Assembly (NCBI RefSeq): GCF_028583425.1
Contig: NC_072795.1
Location: 12,051,001-12,115,000, forward strand
Length of the DNA stretch: 64,000 nt
Direction: 5' to 3'
Origin: Eublepharis macularius
Taxonomy: Eukaryota > Chordata > Lepidosauria > Squamata > Eublepharidae
The translations under genes were made by a program, and so were the position numbers. The notes under the pieces are model-generated. The model did not search any database and had not been told where the DNA came from. It saw nothing but the letters and a program-made list of their open reading frames with translations. How positions within the stretch are numbered: the stretch's first letter is position 1; the number at the start of each line of letters is the position of its first letter. Of the stretch, positions 33,691 through 46,130 are shown one piece after another.

Positions 33691-35369
33691 AACAACACAA
33701 AAAACACATTTAGACGATCAATATAGTCTCATGCATAAGGATAACTGAACTATAGTATCACAAGGCAATGAAACTTCACGGTACACGTGGTTAATTTAAA
33801 ACATATTTACACTCCTTTTCAATAAAAGCTTTCATGACTCCACCCAGTCAACAAACGGGAAAAAAAAATACAAAGGATTTTTAAAAACCCAATGAATTTG
33901 AAACCATATGAATAGATGAACCATGATAACCCATAAAGGTCATTGCTGGCACCACTACTCTAAAAGACACAGGACGGCATTTCTACAAGCAAGGAACCAT
34001 CACCAAAAAGGCCCCGTCGTTCCCTGTAGCTACCCACCTGTCTTATGTGGGTTGAAGACATTCAGAGATGGGTCTCTGAATATCTTAGCAGCCCAACATT
34101 TTCATGTAGAAATAGTTCTTTACATCAGGCTATCTAAAATTTGGTTACTGTCTGGGACTTTAAGGGAAGTGTCCAGTTTGAAAGTTTATACTTCCAAACT
34201 ATTCCTCAAGGACAGCTTAACGCTTCAATCCTATTCTTATAAACAGAAGATTTATGGCAGCCTCTGGAATCCTATGTTTTTTGGGGGGTTTTACTAAGAA
34301 GTAAGTCACAGTGTTTGATGGGGGTTACTCTCAAGACTGGAGCCTAGTCATGTGGTTTGCTAGCTGGCCTACAAGGAGTGCCTTGTGCCCTTGACACACC
34401 AAAGAAGTCTCTTGGTTTTCCCTATGGAACGTCAGAGGGCACGATCCAAAGTCTGTGCATGCTCTGTGCTAATAAAACAAAATTCTGTACGAATACTGTG
34501 CCAAGACAAGAGAGTCTGCATTCCGCTGCTGGCATAAATCATGCCGTTTGACTTGAAACGGCATCAGTGTGTTATTTTGCCTAATTTGGTTCTGCTTATC
34601 ATGGGAAATAGCAAGAAATCCACCAAAGCCCTGTTCCCAGATGCTGGAAATGTTGTTCGGCTACCTTTCTAGCTTCTGAAATCACTGCCCATGCCCTTCC
34701 AAGCAGATCTTTACCACTCTGAGGACTAGAAGCTTGTTGCTTTTTGGGGGAAGCTGCAGTTCTTGGGAAGCCACATTCCTCATTCAGTACCTGTGGCTGC
34801 CAACTGCCCAGAGGTGGTGGTGGTGGGAAAAAGTCCTGTTCCTTTAACAGCAGTTTAATGGGATGTTATTTACTAGGGGGTGTTCTATGCCTCCAAGCTA
34901 AGGAAAGCTGCACCACTCATTTCCCACTATTTAAAGGACAGGACATTTTTCTCCAGGGCTGTTGGCAACCATGTACAGCACCACATTCTCTGCCCCCCCC
35001 CCTCTCCACCACCGCCATGGCCTTATAGCATGCACACAGCTCAGGATATGATTGGGTCATAGGACAGAAAGGAGAAAGGGGTCCTATGTTGCTGTAAAAG
35101 TTGTATAAAAGGGGAATGCTAATGGCTGCAGCCTTTACTCATGCCAGCATCCAGAGCTGCGGCAGCTAAAATCCCTGCCGCTATATGAATGGTTTAAAGA
35201 TACAGGCTGCTGTTGATAGCTGCTAAAGATGTCTGTCTTCCTTGGCATCGAGACATGAGCACTGGAAACAAGGAAACATCTGATGGTGTTTTGCCACCTT
35301 CTGGGCATGGAGTAAGGGTCACTGGGTGTGTGTGTGTGTAGGAGGGGGGTATTTGTGAATTTCCTGCAT

Positions 35370-35430
35370 TGTGCTCGGGTTAGACTAGATGACCCTAGAG
35401 GTCCCTCCCAACCCTATGATTCTATGATCC
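35370..35430 (+). repeat. CR1 LINE 3' tail
   Basis: TAGACTAGATGACCCTAGAG, GTCCCTCCCAACCCTATGAT, ending TTCTATGAT: the classic CR1 3' end with its short tandem octamers. Confidence 0.8.
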
Positions 35431-35810
35431 ACTTGCCCTTCTTGGGACTTCAGGCACTGCAGCTGTTTCCAATCTGGGCACAAACCAAAAGCAGCCACCT
35501 GCTTATCTCAACACATTTCCCAGCCCCATTTCCCCCCCATCTGGTGTGTTGATTCCCATAATGACTGTTGATTATTCATTTGCAAATGCCAAATGGGAAT
35601 GTGTGTTAGGAGCCACCAGTGGGTCAAGGAAGGTAACATCCTGGACCTACGCTTGCCAACAACCTGGAGACACAAATGCCTTGCACCTTTAACAGAGGCT
35701 AAATGGGGGGAAGCGGGAAGCTGAAGCTTTTCAGGGCATGCAAGTAAACAACGTCCTCTGATAAATCACATTATTGTTGCTGTTGTTGTTTATTTATATG
35801 TGCATCTGGA

Positions 35811-35945
35811 AAAGAGGAAAACCCAAAGCCAGTTGGCTGGACTCAATAAAAGAAGCCACGTCCTCCAGTTTGCAAGATCCGAGCAAGTCTGTTAATGATA
35901 GGACGTTCTGGAGGTCTTTCATTCATAAGGGTCACCATAGATGGG
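35811..35945 (+). repeat. RTE-like LINE ORF2 C-terminal remnant
   Basis: Frame GKPKASWLDSIKEATSSSLQ then DPSKSVNDRTFWRSFIHK matches the conserved end of RTE/Bov-B-type ORF2 (WLD..KEATG.SLQEL....DR..WRSLIH). A second copy lies at 40,540. Confidence 0.65.
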
Positions 35946-36173
35946 AGGCAATTTGCCAGCACCCATATTTATAGTCTGCCTTTCCCACTGAGATCCAATG
36001 TGGATTACACACTGCAAATGAATACAATATAATCAGTATCTAGGACGTTCTCCTATGCCTTACGGAAAAGAGAGGATATGTTTTCTCGTGGTTGCCTAGG
36101 CCAGCTGATAAAGCTGTTGATGGGCTTGGGAGGCCATACAAGGTGAGTCGGAGGGGTGGGGGGAAGTGCTCAC

Positions 36174-36387
36174 TAGGTTGCCAACTTCCAGGTGAAGTCT
36201 GGGGTTCTCCTGGAACTACAACCGATCTCCAGGCTATAGTGATCGGCTCCCCTAGAAAAAACAGCAGCTTCAGAGGGTAGATTCTAAGTTATCACGCCCT
36301 TGCGGAGTTCTCTTCCCTTCCCAAACTTCACCCTTCCCAGTCTGCACTCCCAAACCCAAATTTCCCAACCCAGAGTTGGTAACATTT
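36174..36387 (-). mobile_element. hAT MITE (TAGGGTTGCCA family)
   Basis: TAGGTTGCCAACTTCCAGG at the left, AACCCAGAGTTGGTAACA at the right, interior GGCTCCCCTAGAAAAAACAG. Confidence 0.7.
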
Positions 36388-36404
36388 TGGCCCCCCCAGC
36401 TTGG

Positions 36405-36560
36405 GAAATGGACCTCCTTGGTCTATGGAGGATAGGAGACTAAAGGGAGCCTCCACATTCAGAGACAGTCTACCTCTGAATATCAGTCAGAAACATGGGG
36501 GAGGGCTGTTGTTGGCCCTCTGGAGTAATGGATTAGCCACTGTGTGAGAAGAGGTTGCCA
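36405..36560 (+). repeat. CR1-like LINE 3' UTR fragment
   Basis: GAGCCTCCACATTCAGAGAC, AGTCTACCTCTGAATATCAG, and GGATTAGCCACTGTGTGAGA. Confidence 0.5.
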
Positions 36561-37324
36561 ACAACCTGGAGAAAAAACCTCTTTAACATAGGCTTAATGT
36601 AAGGAAATGTGCCATTGAATCTTTTCATGGTATGTAGGTAAACACCAGCTTCTGGTAAATAACATCCCATTAAGCCTCTGCTAAAGGGGCAGGATGTACT
36701 TTTCTCCAGGCAGTTTACAACTTTACCCAGAGCATTAAGGTCTTACCAGCAAGCATCTATGCTCTCCTTTACATGAACATCAAGGAAAGCATGGTAGGTA
36801 CTCGGTCAGCAGGGGTATGCACACACAGCACATTGTGGGGGAGGGAAGTTATCTGAGGTTTTACTGTGCGAGTTTCAAATTGCAATCCTGTGAAGAAATG
36901 TGGGATATACACATTTTAACAAATAAAATGATTCACCTATTTCACCTATGGCTAAATGGGTGGCGCACTGTTCAATGCGCAACATTTGGCTGCATCCCTA
37001 GAGGCAGAGGCCAAGCACAAGTGTAAATGAATGAACCGTTTCCAAAGGTAATATGAGATATGTTAGCAACTGAATCCACCTAAGACGTTAGCTGTTATAC
37101 CACACCGGTGGTGCAATGTTGCGCAGCCCTAGCGGCACATGGGACAGAATCACTGTTTGAGCTGGTTCACATAGCTCTTCACCTATCAAAGCCTGTGTGA
37201 CCAGTTTACGTGGACAAAAAGGCGCTGGAGAATAAGCAGAACTTAGTTAGAAGAATAACATGCCTTAGAGTCTAATGGTGACTCCTACCATGGGATGTTC
37301 AAGGAAAGAGAGGAGCAGAGGGGC

Positions 37325-39212
37325 TTTCATAGAATCATAGAGTTGGAAGGGGCCATACAGACCATCTAGTCCAACCCCCTGCCCAGTGCAGGATCAGCCT
37401 AAAGCATCTCTGACAAGTATTCATCCAGCCTCTTCTTGAAAACTGCCAGCGAAGGGGAGCTCACCACCTCCCTAGGCAGCTGATTCCACTTTTGAACTAC
37501 TCTGACTGTGAAAAAGTTTTTCCTAATATCCAGCCGGTACCTTTGTGCATGTAGTTTTAGCCCATTGCTTCGCGTCCTACCCTCTGCTGCCAACTGGAAC
37601 AGCTCTTTGCCCTCCTCCAAATGACAGCCTTTCAAATATTTAAAGAGAGCAATCATGTCCCCCCTCAACCTCCTCTTCTCCAAACTAAACATTCCCAAGG
37701 CCCTCAGCCTTTCCTCGTAGGGCTCAGTCTCCAGACCCCTGATCATTCTTGTCGCTCTCCTCTGCACCCTCTTGATTTTGTCCACATCCTTTTTGAAGTG
37801 AGGCCTCCAGAACTGCACACAATACTCCAGGTGTGGCCTGACCAAGGCAGTATAGAGAGGGGCTATGACCTCCTGCGATTTCGACGCTATGGCCCCTTTA
37901 ATACAACCCAGGATTGAATTAGCCTTTTTTGCCACCGCATCACACTGACTGCTCATATTCAGTTTACAGTCCACTCTTACCCCAAGATCCCTTTCACATA
38001 TACTACTGCCCAGAAGTATATCCCCCATCCAGTATTTGTGCTTCTCATTTTTGTGGCCCAGATGTGATACTGTGCACTTGTCTTTGTTGAATTGCATCCT
38101 ATTCACAGCTGCCCACTTCTCCAGAATATTCAGGTCTTGTTGAATTTTAATTCTATCTTCTTGGGTGTTTGCTACCGCTCCCAATTTGGTATCATCAGCA
38201 AATTTAATGAGCAGCCCTTCCACTCCTTCATCCAGATCATTGATAAAAATATTGAAAAGTACCGGGTCCAAAACCAAGCCCTGCGGCACCCCACTGGACA
38301 CCTCCCTCCAATCTGATGAAACGCCATTGACCACCACTCTTTGAGTGCGGTCCTCCAACCAGTTCCCTATCCACCGAACTGTCCTATAGTCTACTCCACA
38401 GTCTTCCAGTTTGCCCATCAGAATGTCATGAGGGACCTTATCAAAAGCTTTACTGAAATCGAGATAAATCAGGTCAACAGAGTTCCCCCGATCCAGTAAG
38501 CTGGTCACTCGATCAAAGAAGGAAACCAGGTTGGTCTGGCAAGATCTGTTAGGAACAAAACCATGCTGACTTCCCCAGATCACTGAGTGGTCCTTCAGAT
38601 GCTTACAGATTGATCCCTTTAAAATCTGTTCTAATATCTTCCCAGCAACAGAAGTCAGACTGACCGGCCTGTAGTTTCCCGGGTCATCCTTCCTCCCTTT
38701 CTTAAAGATTGGGATAACATTCGCTCTTCTCCAATCTTGTGGCACATCCCCAGTCCTCCAGGAGGCCTTGAAGATGATGGACAGGGGTTCTGCAAGTTCT
38801 CTGGAAAGTTCTTTCAGCACTCTTGGGTGCACCCCATCCGGCCCAGGGGATTTGTATTCATCCAATGCAGCCAGATGCCTCTCCGCTACCTCTCTGTCAA
38901 TGTCAATTAGCCACTCAGGCAAAAAAGTCATTAAGCCTGTCTGCTTTTTCTCTGTCCTGCATCAGCGTTTCTCCATCTACTCCCAACAGCGGTCCAATTG
39001 CCTCTTTTACCTTGCGTTTGCTTCTCACATATCTGTAGAAGTTTTTCTTATTGTAGCGAGCCCTCCTGGCCAGACCCAGCTCGTACTGAGCTTTGGCCTC
39101 TCTGATGGCTGATCTGCAGTACCTAGTAACCCTCATATACTCCTCTTTAGAGGTCTGTCCTTCTCTCAATTTCCTGAACATTTCCTTTGCCATCTCCTTC
39201 CTCCATGTGCAT
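37325..39212 (-). pseudogene. CR1 LINE, 3' half of ORF2 (reverse transcriptase), broken
   Basis: A 5'-truncated CR1 non-LTR retrotransposon. The main open frame (38,931 to 37,399, 510 codons) carries reverse transcriptase motifs in order: KSPGPDGVHPRVLKEL (about residue 27), FKKGRKDDPGNYRPVSLTS (77-95), LDFSKAFDKVPH (157-168), SGVPQGLVLDPVLFN (213-227), FADD at 244-247 as the catalytic box, and the C-terminal RTRSNGLKL and VVQKWNQLP. An upstream frame (39,212 to 38,915) continues the same protein in another phase (KLREGQTSKEEYM, YNKKNFYRYV, DRLNDFFA), so a frameshift near 38,920 breaks it. The 3' end carries the CR1 tail CATAGAATCATAGAGTTGGA on the plus strand. The 5' truncation coincides with an adjoining Penelope-like pair at 39,207. 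It cannot encode an active enzyme as it stands. Confidence 0.92.
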
Positions 39213-39430
39213 AGATCCAGAGGAGTTAGCCATGTTAGTCTGTAGCTGCAAAATAATAAAGAGTCCAGTAGCACCTTTAAGACTAATAAACTTTATTATT
39301 GCATAAGCTTTCAAGAACCACAGCTCTCTTCATCAGATGCATCTGACAAAGAGAGCTGTGGTTCTTAAAAGCTTATGTGATAATAAAATTTGTTAGTCCT
39401 AAAGGTGCTCCTGGACTCTTTACTATTTTC
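39207..39430. repeat. Penelope-like inverted pair next to CR1
   Basis: Minus arm from ATCCAGAGGAGTTAGCCATG to CAGCTCTCTTCATCAGATGC; plus arm from CATCTGACAAAGAGAGCTGT to TAGTCCTAAAGGTGCTCCTG. Confidence 0.8.
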
Positions 39431-39436
39431 CTCCAT

Positions 39437-39545
39437 GTTGTCTTCCTTGGTGGTCTCCCATCCAAGTACTGACCCTAGCCAATCCTGTTTAGCTCCCCAG
39501 CCCTAATAAGCTCTGGCCATAACCAGCTATCAGGGTTGCTAGAAT
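39437..39545 (-). repeat. 5S rRNA-derived SINE, partial, minus strand
   Basis: Minus strand reads AGCTAAACAGGATTGGCTAG, GGTCAGTACTTGGATGGGAG, ACCACCAAGGAAGACAAC. The SINE body is missing on one side. Confidence 0.65.
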
Positions 39546-40039
39546 CCAGTTAAAGGGAATGTAAGGACACCCAAGCGCTTGATGGTTAGAGCTACAACTG
39601 CAGCGGATAGTGAGGACGCAGTCCGAGTCCATAGCTACTTTCTGGACACATGGAGGGCTGTTGTGCTCTCGGTCCCCTCCCCATAACAGCCCCTCTGCAG
39701 GACAGGCTGTTTGCTTGGCAGAAAGATTAGCCGCCCCCTCCACATGCTCCCTTTTGTTTGCTCCACTTTGTCCAGCTTTAATGGAGGCTCTATACCACTT
39801 AACGGGCTTCAAAGATCCCCCTCCTGGACCCCTCTTTATGTCCCCCACTGCATCCTGCTCCCCTGTGGCTAAAGCTAACAGGATCGCTTTCATGCCAGGA
39901 TGAGAAAGTACAAAGTAGGAAGGGGGGGGGGGACTTCTTAGATGATGAAGAGGCAGGACACCGTGCGGATCCACCCTGCCAAGGAGGAGTCTTGTACTGC
40001 TATCTTTTACCCTGCTTGGCTTTTTCTGCAGCTCTGCAC

Positions 40040-40275
40040 CTCAAGATGGATTTGTGGTGTAGCAATTAGAGTGTTAAACGAGGATCGGGGAGTCCCATGT
40101 TTGATTCTTCACTCTGCCACAAAAGCTTGCCGGGTGACCCAGGGTAGGTCATAAACTCTTGGCCTAACCTACCTTACAGGGTTGTTGTGAGGATAAAATG
40201 GAGGGAAGGAAACCAACGTCAGCTGCTTTGGGTCGCCACTGGGGAGTAAAGTGGGGAATAAACCAAGCAAAATAA
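40040..40275 (+). repeat. tRNA-derived SINE, full length
   Basis: Head GATTTGTGGTGTAGCAATTA, GTTTGATTCTTCACTCTGCC, GGGTTGTTGTGAGGATAAAA, CTTTGGGTCGCCACTGGGGA and an AAATAAATAAAA tail. Confidence 0.75.
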
Positions 40276-40539
40276 ATAAAATGACATTTCAGCACACATT
40301 GGGGGCCAACCACGTTTCTAAAGAATCTGACCTTGTTCAGCATACAAACCAGAGCCAACTCATGTTGGGAAGGAAGTAAAACATTTGCAGAGACCACGGA
40401 TGGCCAAAAAGACAAATAAGTGGGTTCTGGATCAAATCAAGCCTGAATTCTCCCTTGAAGCTAAAATAACAAAGGCTACTGTACTTTGGTCACATCATGA
40501 GAAGACAAGACTCTCTGGAAACGTCAATAATGCTGGGGA

Positions 40540-40700
40540 AAGTTGAAGGCAGTAAGAAAAGCGAAAGACAATAAAGAAAGCCCCGTCCTCCAGTATGCAA
40601 GATCTGAGCAAGTCTGTTAATGATAGGACATTTTGGAGGTCTTTCATTCATAAGGTCGCCATAAGTCAGAAGTGACTTGACAACACATGACACACACACA
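40540..40700 (+). repeat. RTE-like LINE 3' end
   Basis: Same C-terminal text as at 35,811 (SKSVNDRTFWRSFIHK on conceptual translation) and a 3' tail AAGGTCGCCATAAGTCAGAA, GTGACTTGACAACACATGAC. Confidence 0.65.
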
Positions 40701-41006
40701 CAATGTTAAAAAAAATGGCTGTGTGAATGGAGCTTCTTGATGGTGGGACTCTGACATTTACCAGCCTCTGTTTTCTCACTTATTAGTGTGAAGATATGCC
40801 CCGAAACGTGTATTAGCATGTTGCAAAATGCCTATAAGGAAGGACCTTTGTCTGTGAAATTATGAGCATCCTCTATGTTGATCATCTGGGTGGCGATTCT
40901 ATATGTGTGGTATCTTCTGCATGTTCACACAGATTGGTAAGTGACAGCCAATGGCAATCAGTGGGGAAAACAAACCCCAAAGGAATGCTGTCGTCCCATC
41001 TATGAC

Positions 41007-41210
41007 CAGGGCTTTTTTTCAGCTGGAATGCGGTGGAAAGGAGTTCCGGAACCTCTTGAAAATGGTCACATGGCTGGTGGCCCCGCCCCCTGATCTCCAG
41101 ACAGAGGGCAATCTAAACTCCCCTCAGTCTGGAGATCAGGGGGCGGAGCCACCAGCCATGTGATCATTTTCTTCGAGGGCAACCCACTGAGTTCCAGAAA
41201 AAAAGTCCTG
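41007..41210. mobile_element. hAT foldback element with exact 8-bp duplication
   Basis: Same family as 21,180-21,504: ends CAGGGCTTTTTTTCAGCTGG and CCAGAAAAAAAGTCCTG, exact TCTATGAC on both sides (40,999-41,006 and 41,211-41,218). A 204-bp copy lacking part of the central arms. Confidence 0.9.
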
Positions 41211-41393
41211 TCTATGACGTCTATGAGAATTGCCTATTCTTCATGAACGAATGCAAGAAGCTGTCCGCCCTGCAGCTTCAGGACTCCAGAGCTGTGCGGC
41301 TCAGAGGCATCTGGCACTTCCAGTCCGTACAGGGCTGGTTCGTATGCTGACTGGTTATGGACTCTGCCCTGCTGACTTCATAAGCTAAAGCCC

Positions 41394-41605
41394 GTTGCCA
41401 GCTCCAGGTCAGGAAGTTCCTGGAGATTTGTGGGGAAGGGCTTGGGGATGGCAGTGCTTGAGGGGATAGGAGCTCAGCGAGGATGTGATTCCATACAGTC
41501 CACCCTCCAAAACTGCCATGTCCTGCAGGGCAAATGCTCTCTGCAGTCTGGGGATGCTATGCTGCCAGCAGAACTCCAGGCCCCACCTGTTGCAGCAGGC
41601 GAATC
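41394..41605 (+). mobile_element. hAT MITE (TAGGGTTGCCA family)
   Basis: CCGTTGCCAGCTCCAGGTC, interior GGAAGTTCCTGGAGATTTG and ACAGTCCACCCTCCAAAACT, right part ACTCCAGGCCCCACCTG; the right terminus is replaced by unrelated sequence. Confidence 0.65.
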
Positions 41606-41957
41606 GAGAGGCACATCCCAGGATCCCTTGCAATTTTGCAGCTGGAGGCCCAAATCTTGGACTGTGCGGTTCTCTGCAGTCCTAATGTCGGGATGCAGCG
41701 TCTTTCTCAACAATGCAAGAGATCCTAGAGCCAAACTCGGGGTTTGCACGGAAGCCATTTATTGAGACCCCCCATAATATTGGAGCCCCAAGAACCTGCT
41801 TCGATTGCACGCCAAGGGGAAGGGTTGCAGCCTAGCCTGAGGTTCTAGCTTAGCCTCTTCTCAGCCACATTGATGTAGATTGTCCCTGCCTGCAAAGTCC
41901 TCTCCTTTAGGTCTCCACCCGTTACTACCTCACAAACTTCTCTTTCTCCTTTAATCA

Positions 41958-42170
41958 TAGATCCAGAGGAGGTAGCCGTGTTAGTCTGTAGTTGCAAAAT
42001 AAGAAAAAGTCCAATAGCACCTTTAAGACTAACCAACTTTATTGAGGCACAAGCTTTTGAGAACCACAGCTCTCTTCGTCAGATGCATTTGACAAAAAGA
42101 GCTGTGGTTCTTGAAAGCTTATGCCCCAACAAAGCTGGTTATTCTTAAAGGTGCTTTTGGGCTTTCTCCT
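41958..42170. repeat. Penelope-like inverted pair
   Basis: Minus arm ATAGATCCAGAGGAGGTAGC to TCGTCAGATGC; plus arm CATTTGACAAAAAGAGCTGT to TTCTTAAAGGTGCTTTTGGG. Confidence 0.78.
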
Positions 42171-42539
42171 TTAAAGGGCTCTATTCTTTCTTGCTTGCTT
42201 GCTTCCCTTTATGCCAGGACTCTCTTTTTATCTACATGATACTACCTCTCCCTACACTTTCAAATCCTTCCTCCAAACTTCTGCTCAAGTGTTTAGCAAA
42301 ACTTCTTTGTCCTCATTCCCTAAGAATAAGTTGAGAGTACATTTTTATTTACATTTATGATTAACAACCTTGATTTCTTTCTAGTCCTGTTCCCTTAACA
42401 GAGCTTTGATTAGGATGTTATTTACCAAGCAATGTTCTTTACCTCCATGCCATGAAAAGCTTCAACTGCCCATTTCCTCGTATTATTTATTAAAAAGGAA
42501 GGACACCCTTTCCCCTCTCTAGGTTGGTAACCCTATTTT

Positions 42540-42725
42540 TATTCCACCCTTCCTCCAAGGAGCTCACTTATGGTTCTCCTCTCCCTTGTTTATTCTCTAA
42601 AGAGCCCTGAGAAAAGTCACCGGTCCTCAGCAAGGGTACCTCAACAAGCTTTCTTGGCAGAGTGGGGATTTGAACTCAGATCCTAGTTCCACACTCTAAC
42701 CAACTGCACACCACTGGCTCACATA
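42540..42725 (-). repeat. tRNA/MIR-like SINE, minus strand
   Basis: GAGTGGGGATTTGAACTCAG then CTAACCAACTGCACACCACT, with a body CACCCTTCCTCCAAGGAGCT. Similar sequence at 25,020-25,145 and (plus LINE-like parts) 52,370-52,530. Confidence 0.5.
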
Positions 42726-43196
42726 TTCAGATATTCCCCCCTCTTTGTGCTGACAACAACCCTGTGAGGTAGCTGAGAGAGGGCAAGTGGCCCAAGGTCC
42801 CCTCAACCAGCTGTCATGGCACAGTGGAGATCAGAAATTCACATTATTACTATAGTTGCGACACCACACTCACACAGGTTTTGCAAAATGTCCTCCGCTT
42901 GCCCCCAAATCTCCCTGTAATGTTTTGACATGTAAATAAGTGCTTTATTTCTGCGTATTAATGTGGAGTTTTGAATATATGTTACTGTGGGGTTTAAATG
43001 CAGGCTTCTGATGTGAGAAAGAGGGACGGTGGACTGGTGAATGAAGTGTGCTGTGAATAGATGGTGGCTCTACTTTGGGGAGCAGAGGGAACTGCCATTT
43101 TTAGTATGAGTGCTGAGGGAAAGTTTTTCAGTCAATCTGTGTGTATCTCAGTCTGCCTAGTTCAGTCAACACGTTTGGTAATCTGAGGGCCAAGCT

Positions 43197-43576
43197 ACAA
43201 GTAACGAATGACACTTGAACGGCAAGTGAACAGACTCACGTGTATTCCTCCCTGTTCACTTGTGCTCTACTTGTGCCCCACTTGATCACTGATCAAGTGG
43301 AGCGCAAGCAGAGCACAAGTGAACAGGGAGGAATACACGTGAGGGCCAAACTACAAGTTTCAAATGACACAGGTTGGACACTGGTCAGCTTCCTTCAAGT
43401 TTTGAGGGGAAATGTAGGCAGCTTGGCGGAATGTTGGACAAGTGACAGTTGAAAAGTCAATTGGACAGCAGTTGGAGAGCCAAGCTGCAAGACCAGGATG
43501 CCTACATTTCCCATCAAAACTTGAGGGAAGCTGACAAGTGTCCAACTAGTGTCAGGCATCACTTGTAGCTTGGTTC
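43197..43576. mobile_element. Two palindromic MITEs, compound
   Basis: The first begins GGGCCAAGCTACAAGTAACG with arms AGTGAACAGGGAGGAATACA on both sides of 43,280. A second, 202-bp-type palindrome begins GGGCCAAACTACAAG at 43,343 and ends near 43,576 in CTTGTAGCTTGGTTC. The right arm of the first is not complete, so the second replaced it or inserted into it. Confidence 0.7.
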
Positions 43577-44244
43577 TCAGTTTTCTACTTTGTGGATAAA
43601 CACAGCCTCAATGGCCACAGATGGAAAGTCTAGTTTGGTCAGGCAATCTTTGTGAAAACCTGACAGAGTCTGGGTCTGTGTGGATGAATTATTCTGTGAC
43701 TGAAGAACTGTGTGGGAAATCAGTCTTTGTGACTGGGTCTGTGAATATATCTTTCAGAATATACAATGCCCAAGCTTATGAACCTTTTCCGAAACCAATA
43801 CGCTTATCAATACTCTGCAACCGCTCTGCATATGTACTTATAAATAAATTCTACTTCTGGTTAAACAAAACGCCTGTTTCATTTGGAAAAAGGATCCATT
43901 TTTTACTTCACTGCCACCTCATGTGCTGACTACTCTGTCATACTACTATCTATAACAAAGCCTTCCCATAACACCAATTAAACTGAAGACACCTAAGACA
44001 AAAGCCTTTGAAGCAGCCAAACCCTTTTGGGAATACCGAAGAGGTCAGGGAGGCAGCAACATATAGGCCACACATAGAGGGCAAAACCTCACAAGTGGTG
44101 TTAGTGATGAGGTTCAAACCCCAAAGGGAAGGTATTCTTGAGGTAAAAAGGCCTGAATAAAGCAGAGAACGCCTGAAGTTCTGGGTGTATGGAGAAAAAA
44201 AGAGTGATGGTTGTGACCACGGCCTTCCTGAGGTAAAAGTTTAA

Positions 44245-44410
44245 GGTGACACAAGGAGGCACTCCTTAAAGATCAACTAGATTTGCAGGTTATGAGTGTT
44301 CAAGAGTCAAAGCTCATACCCTGGAAATCTAGTTGGTCTTTAAGGTGCTACTGGACCTGGACCTTGCCCTTCTGTTACAGACGAGCACAGCTACCCATCT
44401 GAAACTATGA
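44245..44410. repeat. Penelope-like second-subfamily inverted pair
   Basis: Minus arm CACTCCTTAAAGATCAACTA and plus arm GGAAATCTAGTTGGTCTTTA, ending ACAGCTACCCATCTGAAACT. Confidence 0.68.
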
Positions 44411-46029
44411 GCTGTAATAAAAGCCCAAGGCTGGATAAATGATAATGTTACACCCCTATTTGTGCCCCCCCCCCAAGTTCTCACCTCCATTTATAGATTG
44501 CCTCCTTTTAGACTGGCTGGTCTAGAGGAAGGGGCTTCCTTCTCCTCCTCCCCTCTTTCCACACTTCAGTCTCACCCATTTTGCACCTGGCCAGATCATT
44601 TAGCGCCATGTAAACGGAGTGCAAACTAGTTCCAGCTGGGAGCTGAACAACCCCACGAGGAGCCATTACCAGGAGCAAATGGCCTCTAAGCAGGGGGCCG
44701 AAGGCAGGCCGGCCAAGAAACTTAGGAGAGCGCCCATTCTGCCTAGCAGTGGGCTTTGCCAGTCTGTGGGGCAGAGGTCTTCCCCAGATCTGCTAGCCAA
44801 GAGCTCTTTAAGCGGATGGAAGCTTTATGCAGGCAGGCCAGGAGACGTTCTGTAAGGATCCCTTAAAGATCTTGTAAGGCCTCTGGAAGAGATCCATCCA
44901 GGCAAAGCTCAGGGATCAGGGTATCAAAGAGAAGGGAGGCAGCTACCTATCTAGAGCACAGGGTATAATGAAACATGATATTGGGATATCCCTTCCAGGG
45001 GTTTTAAAGGGAAATAGTAGCCACACGAGAATCCACCCCAAATTCTGGGGCTTGTAAATTGACAGGTGTGATGAGAATTCCGGTAGGAACCCCCTCGCAA
45101 TGCCCAAGATTCTCTGGGGAACAGGAATGGCTCTTTAACCAGTTTAAATATATAGCTTAGGTATGAACAAATATACACGGGATATTTACTGAGATGCAAA
45201 TCCAAGCAGCTTGCAGGCTGCAAAGTATTTTGGCTTCGGGCTGTGTTTGAAGAGAAAGAATAGAAATGGACAGTTAGATCCTCGGCCCAGGCTGTCACAA
45301 AGCTTGATACTAAATAAATGTTGATTCGTTAGACCAATCTTTGTTTGTTCATGCAATCTTTTTGCAACATATATTCAGCAAGCTAAGAACTTTGTGTGAA
45401 TGAGAATTCCCACTAACCGACCTCCCTCCCCCTCTCGTTTTGGCAAATCCGGTTTAATTGAGGATCTAGCAAACCGCACCCAGATCATTCACACCAGCCT
45501 TTGTCTTTGTCCCCAGGCATAAAGGCTTGGAATAATACCGTTCCTGTGGCCAACATTTCCACTACATCAGCAACCTGGTGCATAAAGATTAGTGGGTGAT
45601 CATGTTTATCTATGTACCGTGAAAAGTTCTACCGTGGCTGTGAAAGGCACAAGGTCTGGTTTGGTCTCTCCTCACTCCCCCATCTCTTGGCAATCCAAAT
45701 ATCCTGGGATACTTCCTGGCAAATGTTCAGGAGAGGGTTTGGCCCAAATTGAAATAAGCTCAGCTCCTGCGATCACTTTACTTTTAATTTTTAAGTGGAT
45801 CTTGTGTGTTGATCTGAAATGACTGGGGAGAAACTACTCAGATGCTCATATTTCAGTCCCCCCTCTCAAATTACAGTAATTTAACATATTAGTCAAATAT
45901 CAAGTGATAGCCCTTCTTGATTCCTTTATGCACTCTACCAATGCCCCAGAGTCCTTCCCAGAGCTTCAGAGATTGATGGCTGCTGCCCCCTGGTGATGAT
46001 CTACGGCATTGCCTGCAGAGACAGTCTAG

Positions 46030-46130
46030 AAACAACTTATCTGACGATAGAAGTTGGACTTTAAGGCGCTACTGGACCCAAATCTCGCTCTTCTACCACA
46101 GACCAACACGGCTACCCACCTGAAATTATT
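46030..46130 (+). repeat. Penelope-like second-subfamily fragment
   Basis: TGACGATAGAAGTTGGACTT, GGCGCTACTGGACCCAAATC, ACACGGCTACCCACCTGAAA. Confidence 0.65.
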
